A stretch of 32,759 nt of DNA from assembly GCA_902651635.1 (NCBI GenBank), contig CACRSC010000134.1, positions 547,352 to 580,110 of the forward strand, given 5' to 3'. Below, in pieces: positions 10,557 to 18,378 of the stretch; the first letter of the stretch is position 1; each line of letters opens with the position of its first letter. The DNA comes from Mastigamoeba balamuthi (taxonomy: Eukaryota; Evosea; Mastigamoebida; Mastigamoebidae). The notes below the pieces were generated by a model. It saw nothing but the letters and a program-made list of their open reading frames with translations. It searched no databases and was not told where the DNA came from. The position numbers and the translations under genes were made by a program.

Positions 10557-12667
10557 ATGGTCCTCGAGGGAAGGCAGATCGCCGCGCTCGTGCACGTGGA
10601 GGTCGACGACCCGTCGGGCGCCGCGCTGCGCCGGGCGCTGGCCGCGTCGCTCGTCTGCGGGCGCCACCCGGGCACCACGCGCACCTTCGCGCGCGCCTCG
10701 GGCTTCGTCGTCTGCTGCGCGCGCGGCACCGCCCGCGTCGCCACCACCGGGGCCGTCGTCCGCGCGCTCGCGCCGGAGCCGGGGCCCGCCATCGAGGCCT
10801 CGGTGGCGCTCGCCGGCGCGGGGTCGGGCGACTTTGCGCGCGCGTCCGTCGTGGAGGTCTCGTCGTGCGCAGCGCTGGGCCGCGTGCTGGCCAACATCGA
10901 GTCGATCGCGGGGCGCGCGCTGCCCGCGGGCGCCGCGGAGCTCGCGGTGCTCGAGTGCGAGCTGCCGGCGTCGGGGCCCGGCGTCGCCGCGCTCGTGCCG
11001 TACAGCCCCGTGAGCGTGCCGCCCGCGGGGTCGACGGTGCTGGTCTACGGCACGCCGCTGGGGCTGCCGTCCCTCGCGCACTCGGTCGTCCGCGGCGTCG
11101 TCTCGAGCGCCGTGCGCGCGCGCGGCGAGGACGTGCTCGTCCTCGTCGACGCCAAGGCCGCACCGGGGCTCGAGGGCTCGATCGTGTGCTCGGGTCCCAC
11201 GGGCGCCCCCTTCGCCGTGCTGCTCTGCGCGCTGAGGATGCCGGACCAGCCACCGACCTCCCTGAGCCTCGCGGCGCCCATCTCGCTCGTCCGCGCCCTC
11301 ATCGGCGTCCCCAAACCCGCGCCGCCGCCCGACCAGGCGCCGCAGAGGGCCGCCTCGCCCGCGGAGAAGCTGCAGGGGTGCCTGCACCTCCTCGACGCCG
11401 GCGACGGGCGGTGGTGCACCGCCGTNTGCTGGCCAACATCGAGTCGATCGCGGGGCGCGCGCTGCCCGCGGGCGCCGCGGAGCTCGCGGTGCTCGAGTGC
11501 GAGCTGCCGGCGTCGGGGCCCGGCGTCGCCGCGCTCGTGCCGTACAGCCCCGTGAGCGTGCCGCCCGCGGGGTCGACGGTGCTGGTCTACGGCACGCCGC
11601 TGGGGCTGCCGTCCCTCGCGCACTCGGTCGTCCGCGGCGTCGTCTCGAGCGCCGTGCGCGCGCGCGGCGAGGACGTGCTCGTCCTCGTCGACGCCAAGGC
11701 CGCGCCGGGGCTCGAGGGCTCGATCGTGTGCTCGGGCCCCACGGGCGCCCCCTTTGCCGTGCTGCTCTGCGCGCTGAGGATGCCGGACCAGCCGCCGACC
11801 TCCCTGAGCCTCGCGGCGCCCATCTCGCTCGTCCGCGCCCTCATCGGCGTCCCCAAGCCCGCGCCGTCGCCCGACCAGGCGCCGCAGAGGGCCGCCTCGC
11901 CCGCGGAGAAGCTGCAGGGGTGCCTGCACCTGCTCGACGCCGGCGACGGGCGGTGGTGCACCGCCGTGTGCGTGGGGCGCTCGGGGTTGGCCGTGACGTG
12001 CGCGCACCTGCTCGCGTCGCTGCCTCCGGGCACGAAGGTCGTCTCGAAGCCCTCGGGGGCGTCCGCCAGCGTCTTGTACGTCTCGCGTACGCTGTGGGAC
12101 GTCGCGATCGTGCGCCTCGACCCGGCGCCGGCCGAGCACGTCCCCAGGGAGTCGATGGTGCCCGTGCCGCCCGCCGTGGGCACCGAGGTCCTCGTTGTCG
12201 GCCACGCGCTCCTGGGCCCCAAGGCGGCGGGGGCCCTGGCAGCGCCCTGCCTGCGCGGGACGCTGACGCAGGTCGTCAACTACCGCAGGGCGCGGGCCCC
12301 TCTGATGCTGGTGTCCACGGCCCCGAGCTACGCGGGCTGCAGCGGGGGCGCGCTCGCAGACGAGTCCGGGAGGCTTCTGGGGATCATCGTGGCCAACGTC
12401 GAGACCGCAGGCCCGCGCAGCCCGGGGCCCGTGCTGAGCCTGTCCGTGCCCATCAACATTGTGTGCAAGGCGCTCGACGCCGCTGAGCAGGGCCTCGCCC
12501 GGGGCCTCGCGGCCGCAGAGCTCCAGGCGTCTGTCGACGCCGCCCTGGAGACCGTCGCGGCGAACCTCACGGCCAACGAGAAGAAGTCACTGGCGGGGCT
12601 GTGGGGCATGACCCCCGAGTACGTTGCGTCCGTCATGGAGGCGGGGCGCCCCAGGAGCAAGCTGTGA
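10557..12667 (+). CDS. TYSND1: Peroxisomal leader peptide-processing protease, TYSND1/DEG15 type (interrupted by assembly repeat)
   Basis: A trypsin-fold protease that cleaves PTS2 leaders and processes matrix enzymes inside peroxisomes. As assembled, the frame breaks at an N at 11426. The 541 bases before the N (10885-11425) are repeated just after it (11427-11967) with about seven differences. Ignoring one copy (542 nt with the N) restores one continuous frame of 522 residues, near the family's usual 560. In that numbering the catalytic residues are His303 (TCAH), Asp334 (LWDVAIV) and Ser415 (GCSGGAL). The last three residues are SKL, a canonical PTS1 peroxisome-targeting signal. The N-terminal half is a degenerate second protease-like domain, as in this family. 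No intron is needed. The C-terminal extension of about 45 residues before SKL is Ala-rich and helical. The interruption is most probably an assembly join of two alleles, not a pseudogene. Confidence 0.88.
10885..11967 (+). repeat. 541-bp direct repeat flanking an N (probable assembly artefact)
   Basis: 10885-11425 and 11427-11967 are the same sequence, separated only by an N at 11426, with about seven single-base differences (nearly 99 percent identity). Differences include A/G at 11163 versus 11705 and several third-position changes. Both copies start at TGCTGGCC and end at GCACCGCCGT. The offset of 542 nt is not a multiple of three, so the repeat breaks the TYSND1 frame, while deleting one copy repairs it exactly. 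This is the pattern of two haplotype contigs abutted at a scaffold gap. Confidence 0.92.
11426..11426. other. Ambiguous base (N) marking a scaffold join
   Basis: This is the only N in the window. It sits exactly between the two copies of the 541-bp direct repeat inside TYSND1. Confidence 0.95.
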
Positions 12668-12730
12668 AGGCCGCGGAGCAAAGCCGGCGTCAACCGAGTC
12701 TGCATCACACAAAGACGACTCTGCTATCGT

Positions 12731-13343
12731 TCACGGGTTGACGTGCGTGTGACCGGTGCTGAACTGGCAGGGGACCCTGTCGGGCCCCATGGGGAACTGC
12801 TGCCCCGCGAGCTCCCTGCGCACGTCGCGCACGTACTCCTCGCTGTAGGCCGAGTTGCCCAGGTAGTTGCCGAACAGCCGCAGGGCCCTCTTGAGCCCGT
12901 CAGACGCCGCGGCCTTCCTCGCGAGCTCCAGCGCCTGCTGCCGCGTGGCCTTGCCCTCGACGACGCCGCACCCGACGTCCTCGTGGTGCGTGCCGTCCCT
13001 GAGCTCGACCCTGACGACCGCCGACGCCGAGGCGTTCCACCTGCCGGGCTCGGTCTCCTCGACGTAGTCGACCGACACGCTGTGTATCTCGGAGCTCCAC
13101 CCCGCGGACCCGAACACCCGGTTCGCCAGCTCGGCCGCCGTGTCGATCGTCAGGTACGGCACCAGCCCTGAGAGCCGAGAGAAGCGTCAGAGAAAAACGG
13201 CAGGAGCGGGGGGGGCGTGCACCTCGGGGCCCCTCGCGCCACGAGAGCTCCTGCTTGCCCAGGCGGTTCTCGAGGAGCTGCTGGACCATCCTGCGGTCCT
13301 CGTCAGAGAACCGCGACTCGCCGAAGTGCGCGCCCTCAGTCAT
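12731..13343 (-). CDS. RAD52: RAD52 recombination protein, short form
   Basis: Two exons (13223-13343 and 12731-13167, intron 55 nt, GT-AG) give 185 residues from ATG 13343. RAD52 anneals complementary single strands and acts as a mediator in homologous recombination. The RAD52/22 N-terminal domain is clear: QQLLENRLG, then after the splice [45 protein letters not shown], and [16 protein letters not shown] near the end. The protein stops soon after this ring-forming annealing domain, so the C-terminal RPA- and RAD51-binding region of the fungal and animal proteins is absent. The gene converges on TYSND1 (63 nt between stops) and diverges from SNRNP27 across an 87-nt spacer holding a 14-bp palindrome. 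Confidence 0.9.
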
Positions 13344-13373
13344 TAAGCCGATTCCCACAAAAAACAGAGGGGA

Positions 13374-13387
13374 AGATACGCGTATCT
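13374..13387. promoter_or_regulatory. 14-bp palindrome in the RAD52/SNRNP27 divergent spacer
   Basis: AGATACGCGTATCT is a perfect palindrome, 30 nt from the RAD52 ATG and 43 nt from the SNRNP27 ATG. It joins an AGATA half and a TATCT half of the recurrent upstream motif, so it could serve both genes as a bidirectional promoter element (inference). Confidence 0.5.
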
Positions 13388-13430
13388 TTCAGATTTTTCT
13401 TGGCGCGGTCGGCAACAAGAGCGGCGCACT

Positions 13431-14086
13431 ATGAGCGGTCGCGGGAGGCCACGTTCGAGGTCGAGGTCGAGGTCGCGCAGCCCCCGCAGGGGCGGCTCTT
13501 CGTACGACAGGCGCAGGCGGTCGCGCAGCCCCGACGACCGCCGCACGACGTCCCGGCGCGACCGCAGCCCCGACGACCGCCGCGACAGGCAAGCGGGCCA
13601 CCGCTCTCGCGCCCAACCACCCGTCTCACCACGGTTCTCAGGAGCCCGCCGAGGAGGTACAGGGACGAGAGGGACAGAGACCGCGACAGGGACCAGGAGA
13701 GGGACCGGAACCGCCCCAGAGACGACCCCAAGGACTCGCGCGACTACCGAGAGAGCCGCCGAGACGACAGAGACCCGCCGGCGGCCAAGGCGACGCCCCC
13801 TGCGGCAGCAGCGACCCCCAAGGCCAAGGACGCTCCCAAGGAGGCCGCCCCTGCCGCTGCGGCGCCGGCAGCGGCTCCGGAGGGCGACGCGGGGATGGAG
13901 GAGATGATGAAGATGATGGGGCTGCCGTGCGGGTTCGACAGCACAAAGGGCAAGAAGGTGGAGAACAACGAGAGGGGGGGCGTGTCGATCAAGTCGGACA
14001 GGTCGTACAGGCAGTACATGAACAGGCGCGGGGGGTTCAACAGGCCGCTGGACCCCGAGAAGGGCCACGCGTACCGTACCAAGTAG
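13431..14086 (+). CDS. SNRNP27: U4/U6.U5 tri-snRNP 27 kDa protein
   Basis: Two exons (13431-13588 and 13642-14086) give 200 residues. The N-terminal half is an RS/RD/RE-rich domain starting [18 protein letters not shown] Lys/Ala/Pro linker follows, then the conserved SNRNP27 C-terminal domain: [20 protein letters not shown], then [23 protein letters not shown]27 is a component of the spliceosomal tri-snRNP in the nucleus. The intron (13589-13641, 53 nt) begins with GC, not GT (AG|GCAAGC), and ends in TTCTCAG. It is needed because the RS and RD-rich frames are otherwise out of register. The C-terminus carries about nine residues beyond the usual end. Confidence 0.9.
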
Positions 14087-14452
14087 CGGTTGCCCCCCTG
14101 CTCGCTGTCAAAAGACCGCCGAGGGTTGGCGGCAGAATCAAACAAGATAATTGCGGTTTCATGGCAATTGATTGCCTGCCCCCCTGTTGACGAGATCCGG
14201 AAAGCAGAATGCTGGACAGACCCAACAGCCGGGCGCTCCGGGCTCTGAGTAAATTACTGCAAACGCTCGCAACACACATAGTCGCGGGGGGGATAAATCC
14301 GCATTTCGGGGATGATTGAATTGAGTCCAATTCGTTCGTGGACGGGTGAGTATTGACGATGACGCAGAAGAATTAGATCCAGGTCATAAATATCCTCCCA
14401 GGAATCCCCGGGCACAAATCCAGCAAATCGCGTGCGCGCGAAGAGGGCGGCG
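14087..14452. other. Intergenic region SNRNP27 to BAH/MBD gene
   Basis: This 366-nt stretch contains an AT-richer segment at 14130-14180 and, at 14388-14394, an AAATATC motif 59 nt before the next ATG. No gene or RNA is seen. Confidence 0.5.
14388..14394 (+). promoter_or_regulatory. AAATATC element upstream of BAH/MBD gene
   Basis: AAATATC is 58 nt before ATG 14453 and matches the recurrent upstream motif. Confidence 0.35.
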
Positions 14453-16387
14453 ATGCTCGAGCCCGGGAGCTTCGTGGAGCTTCGCGACGGCCGCATCCTG
14501 CGCGTCGACACCACCGTTGCCGACCCGCGCAGCGGCTCCTCGACCATCGTCGTTGGCCGCGTGCACGTGCCCCGCACGCAGCTGCCCGCCGCGCTCTCTG
14601 CGCTGCTGCCTCCGCCGCGTCTCGGGACGGGTTCGCGCGAGCTCGTCGAGTCTCCCGACGTCCGCGGCGCCCTGCTGTGCGACGTCGTCCGTTCGTGCTA
14701 TGCACTCTCGTGGGACTCGGCGTCCCGCGTCCCTGGAGGCCCCGCGGTCTGGGCCTCTGTTCCCTGCCAGTACATCCTCGCCGGCGCCCTGCCGCCGCCC
14801 CCGCGCCCCCCTGCCGCCTCTCCGCGCGTCGTGGCGCGCGGGCGCCCCTCTGGGGCTCGCCCCGTGCGCATGTCGGGCCGCGCGGTGGCCGCGGAGGGCC
14901 CCAGGGCGTTCTACGGGGCGTTTGAGCTCGGCGGCGTGCTCTACGGCCTCAACGACTTCGTGCTGCTCGACTCGGGCGACGCGGGCCCGCCGCTGGTCGC
15001 GCGCGTGCGGTCGATCGTCGAGGAGGAGGCGCCGGGCGGGCTGCCGGCCCGGCAGTACGTCGGTGTGCAGTGGCTGGTGCGGCCCAGCGAGGTCGCCAGC
15101 GTCCCCGTGGCCTGCAGGCCCCGCGAGCTCTTCGCCAGCTCCGACGGCGACTACAGCCCAGCGGCCTGCGTGCTGCGCAGGTGCGAGGTCTCGCTCTGGC
15201 CAGACGACCCCGAGGCCGCGTCGCTGTGGGCCCTGAGCGCCCCGCAGGGCTCGGAGCGGTTCTTCGTCTCGCGGTGGTTCGATGCTGTCAACCACGCGAT
15301 CACCGACGCCGAGCCCGCCGTCGCGGTCCACCCGGTCCCGACGACGCCGCGACGAGCGGAGACCCGGCCAGCCGCCTGGCCCAGGAGGACTGTCTCACCG
15401 CGCGCTGATGGGCTGGCCGTCCCGATGAGCTCCGTCGACGGAGCGGCCGCCCAGGCGCCGCAGGCCAAGAGGCAGAGGATGGGCGGGGCGGCCGAGGAGG
15501 CTTCCCGGCCACGCCCTCGACCAGCTCGCCCAGCAGTCGCGGCACAGGCAACGCACTTGGCAGCGCGAGCAGCACCGCTGGCTGCCGTCATGGCAGGAGG
15601 CGCTGCTGTGCTTCCGCCAGTGGCGTCGGCAGTTGCCAGAAGCACAGCACAGGCTGCGCCAGCAGTCCGAGTCTCCGCGGCGAGGGCGGGCAGCACCGCA
15701 CCGACAGGGGGAGTTGCTGGTGCCGTTGCCACGGCCGCTGTGCTGCCAGATACCTCTCCAGCGGCAGTGTGCGCTGCGCCACGCCAGCCCCGGGCACGGG
15801 ACGACAACGACGGCTACGGCGACGGAGGCAGCACAACAACGGAGACAGAGACAGAGGAGGAGTCAGACGCTGGCAGAGACATGCGATCGCCGAGCCAGTC
15901 GGGAAGGCACAGGAGATCCAAGCCACAGGAGATGCACCCCGACATGGTGGAGCAGCCCCTGGATGTGCTCAAGATCTACAAGCACATCTACCAGCTGCCA
16001 CCCGGCTGGACCACGATGTGGACGTCGAGGAAGACTGGCACTGGCCGCCAAGACCAGTTCTGGTTCTCTCCGACCCGACAGAAGTTCCGATCTGTACACC
16101 ATACACCACCTCTCCCCTTCCCGCCCACCACCACCTCGTATTCGTGTCTCACCCGACGAACTCCTGGCATCAAGTCGGTCGAGGTCTTCAGGTACCTGGC
16201 GCAGCAGGGCGTGCAGCTCGCTGTGGTGGGGAGAGGCACGAGAACGCAGCCAACAAGCCCGCGCTCGAGCACTGATAGCAGCGCATCCACGACGCCGGAG
16301 CCACGGAGCTCCACCACGCCTTCAGCAGCCATTCCCCCGCCGCAGCCACCTCACAGCAGCGCCTCCGATGCAAAGAGGGAACAGTGA
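14453..16387 (+). CDS. Tandem BAH-domain protein with C-terminal methyl-CpG-binding (MBD) domain
   Basis: From ATG 14453 the frame is open to 16387. The first 115 residues look like a divergent BAH domain (VELRDGRILRVD, then VRGALLCDVVRSCYAL). A second, clearer BAH lies at about 155-290: FYGAFELGGVLYGLNDFVLL, VARVRSIVEEE, VGVQWLVRPSEV, CRPRELFASSDGDYSPAACV, then FFVSRWFD. A long Ala/Pro low-complexity linker and an acidic Thr/Glu patch follow. Near residue 514 an MBD begins: LPPGWTTMWTSRKTGTGR, DQFWFSPTRQKFRS, then SVEVFRYLAQQG. The MBD is split by a probable in-frame intron (16094-16174, 81 nt, GT-AG), whose removal gives about 617 residues. BAH domains read histones or nucleosomes and MBDs bind methylated or other CpG DNA, so a nuclear chromatin reader is likely. 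No catalytic domain is present. The intron and the first BAH are the least certain parts. Confidence 0.8.
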   Translation: MLEPGSFVELRDGRILRVDTTVADPRSGSSTIVVGRVHVPRTQLPAALSALLPPPRLGTGSRELVESPDVRGALLCDVVRSCYALSWDSASRVPGGPAVWASVPCQYILAGALPPPPRPPAASPRVVARGRPSGARPVRMSGRAVAAEGPRAFYGAFELGGVLYGLNDFVLLDSGDAGPPLVARVRSIVEEEAPGGLPARQYVGVQWLVRPSEVASVPVACRPRELFASSDGDYSPAACVLRRCEVSLWPDDPEAASLWALSAPQGSERFFVSRWFDAVNHAITDAEPAVAVHPVPTTPRRAETRPAAWPRRTVSPRADGLAVPMSSVDGAAAQAPQAKRQRMGGAAEEASRPRPRPARPAVAAQATHLAARAAPLAAVMAGGAAVLPPVASAVARSTAQAAPAVRVSAARAGSTAPTGGVAGAVATAAVLPDTSPAAVCAAPRQPRARDDNDGYGDGGSTTTETETEEESDAGRDMRSPSQSGRHRRSKPQEMHPDMVEQPLDVLKIYKHIYQLPPGWTTMWTSRKTGTGRQDQFWFSPTRQKFRSVHHTPPLPFPPTTTSYSCLTRRTPGIKSVEVFRYLAQQGVQLAVVGRGTRTQPTSPRSSTDSSASTTPEPRSSTTPSAAIPPPQPPHSSASDAKREQ

Positions 16388-16696
16388 TTATTGTGAACAG
16401 GGCCGTGGCTATTCTGAGCCGGAATGCCTGGAGACCTCACGAGTTTCGTGTACAGAGCTATTGGTGACTACTTCGAGGAGAGCTGATTCCTTCCATCTGA
16501 CATCTCGGTCTGCGACCACTTCGCTGAGTTAACTGGTAAGGCGGTGATGAATGGCAGAAACGTGAAAACCGTCTCTATTCAATTGAGTGTCATGCAAACT
16601 ATCTCCTCGCTATCTTGGGGCAAAAGAGATCCCCGAGATATTCTCCCTCAAGCAGATCTTAGATATCGGTTGGTTGCGCTGGGTTCGCGGTCACCC
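16388..16696. other. Intergenic region BAH/MBD gene to EEP enzyme gene
   Basis: This 309-nt stretch is AT-richer than the flanking genes. It contains two motifs before the next gene, AGATATT at 16636 and AGATATC at 16661. A frame opening upstream at 16544 has no signal-peptide character until the internal ATG 16697, so I treat it as non-coding. Confidence 0.5.
16661..16667 (+). promoter_or_regulatory. AGATATC element upstream of EEP gene
   Basis: AGATATC lies 29 nt before the chosen ATG 16697, with a second copy (AGATATT) at 16636-16642. It fits the recurrent upstream motif and supports 16697 as the start. Confidence 0.4.
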
Positions 16697-18227
16697 ATGC
16701 TGGCGAGGGCCGCTTATGCGCTGTCCGCGCTCGTCGTGGTCGGCCTTGTGCAGCTGAGCTCGGGCGAGCGTTTCGGGTTCGTAGGGCTGCAGGCAGCCAA
16801 GGAGCACGAGGTGCTGGACCTCACCTCGGCCCCCTACGCCAACGCGACGCTCTCTGCCGCCGCCCTCTCGTCTTCGCTCGCCCTGGTCAACGCCACCGGC
16901 CGCCTGGCGTCGCACCGCGTCCTGTCGCTGCGCCTGAACCCGCAGGCGTACGCGTTCGACTCGACCCGCGTCGCGAGGTTCCGCAAGCGCCTGGCGGGCT
17001 CTGACCGCGTGGTGTCTGTCGAGGCCGTCATGGCCGCGCGTATCGTCGCGCGCATCGAGGCCTCCGCGGCGCGGGGAGGGGACACTGGGGCCGAGGTCTC
17101 CTGCCACGTGGTGGAGCTCTTCGCCGACAACAAGGGGAGGGGGCTGTACCCCATGCGCCACACGTTCGTCGACGGGCAGTGCCCCGACGAGGGCAACAGC
17201 AGTGGCGGCCAGCAGGGCAGCGAGCAGCACCAGTCGCAGCAGCCGCATCAGCGCAACGGGACTGCCAAGGTCGAGGTGCTCACGTACAACATCTGGAACT
17301 ACAACGGGCCGTGGGAGAAGAGGCTGCCCGAGCTGGCCAAGCGCATATGCGACGACAGGTACGACGCGGTGGCCCTGCAGGAGGTGCGCTACAGCGCGTG
17401 GGACGGGGAGCACACGGGCACCCCGCAGCCGCTGGGGCGCCTGCAGATCGACCAGATCGCCAGGGCCTGCGCAGCGATGGGCCGCCACAGGCAGTTCGTC
17501 TTCGAGCCCGGCATGACGTACCAGCCGTCCCACGTCACGCGCGAGTACGAGACCGAGGGCGTCGCCGTCGTGTCCAAGCACCACATAGAGTCTGTCTCGC
17601 ACACGCACCTCTCGCACGACCTCGACGACCAGGAGGACGTGCACCAGAGGGTCGTCCTCGCCGCCCGCATCCGCCTGCCCGAGCCTGCGCCCTCGTTCAC
17701 GCTCTTTGTGTCGCACTTCTCTCTGAGCCGTGAGTCCCCTCCTCCCCTTTCTCCGCAAGCCTCGAGGGAGCTCACGTTGTCTGCTGGCAGTTGCCGCCCA
17801 GCAGAGGAACGCGAGGGAGGCTTTGCAGATGGCCAGCAGGCAGGAGTTTGACGGGCCGCAGGTTTTCACGGGGGACCTCAACGCACTGCCTGACTCTCAG
17901 GCAATACGGACCCTGGTCGCCACAGATGGCTTCGAAGACGCCTGGGCCAACGCCCCCTCCAAGGAGTCGCCTACGCCAGGCGGCTTCACCTTCAGCACGC
18001 TCAACGAATCTCCGTCCAAGCGCATTGACTTTGTCCTGTATCGTGGCGGTCTTGCGCCCACCAGCGCCGTGGTGGGTCCCGCCCAGTGTGACATAAGCAC
18101 GGGCAGCAAGGACCAAGGGCGTGTCTGTGCGTCAGACCATCTGCCATTGGCGGTGTCCTTTGACCTGGCCCCCGCCGAGAGCCGGCCGTCGGATCACGAG
18201 GACCGCGGCGACCGGGTCGAACTCTAA
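16697..18227 (+). CDS. Secreted endonuclease/exonuclease/phosphatase (EEP, DNase I-like) family enzyme
   Basis: Two exons (16697-17729 and 17791-18227, intron 61 nt, GT-AG) give 489 residues. ATG 16697 was chosen because it begins a signal peptide (MLARAAYALSALVVVGLVQL) ending near residue 24. An unrecognised N-terminal region with potential N-glycosylation sites is followed by a Gln/Ser-rich linker. The EEP domain begins at about 195 with VLTYNIWNYN (metal-site Asn), ALQEVRY (catalytic Glu), FVSHFSLS, FTGDLNALPDSQ (Asp/Asn), RIDFVLYRGG and ASDHLPLAVSF (catalytic Asp-His). All the core residues of the Mg-dependent fold are present, so it should be active. The substrate (nucleic acid, phosphoinositide or sphingomyelin) cannot be told from sequence. 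No retention motif is seen, so secretion or lysosomal delivery is likely. Confidence 0.85.
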
Positions 18228-18239
18228 TACGCATACTGA

Positions 18240-18245
18240 AATAAA
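18240..18245 (+). terminator. AATAAA polyadenylation signal of the EEP gene
   Basis: AATAAA occurs 12 nt after the TAA-flanked stop of the EEP gene. It is the only canonical signal I noted close behind a stop codon in this window, so poly(A) signalling in this genome may be loose. Confidence 0.55.
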
Positions 18246-18378
18246 GACACAAGAAGTAAGTCACCTGCTGCTTTACCACCACCCGATCCTTTCGAAGAAT
18301 GTGGTGTCTTTGTTGTTGTGTCCAGTGCCATTCAATTGCACTGTTAATCAGCTGTTGTTGACTCAGTCGTTGGGGCCC

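Noticed and set aside
10406-12667. 753-codon frame across the TYSND1 region
   Set aside because: Its upstream part is a wrong-frame reading through the first repeat copy; only the portion after 11427 is the true TYSND1 frame.
13217-14086. 289-codon frame overlapping RAD52 and SNRNP27
   Set aside because: It is open only because the divergent spacer lacks stops. The RS-domain start at 13431 lies in another frame and is joined by a GC-AG intron.
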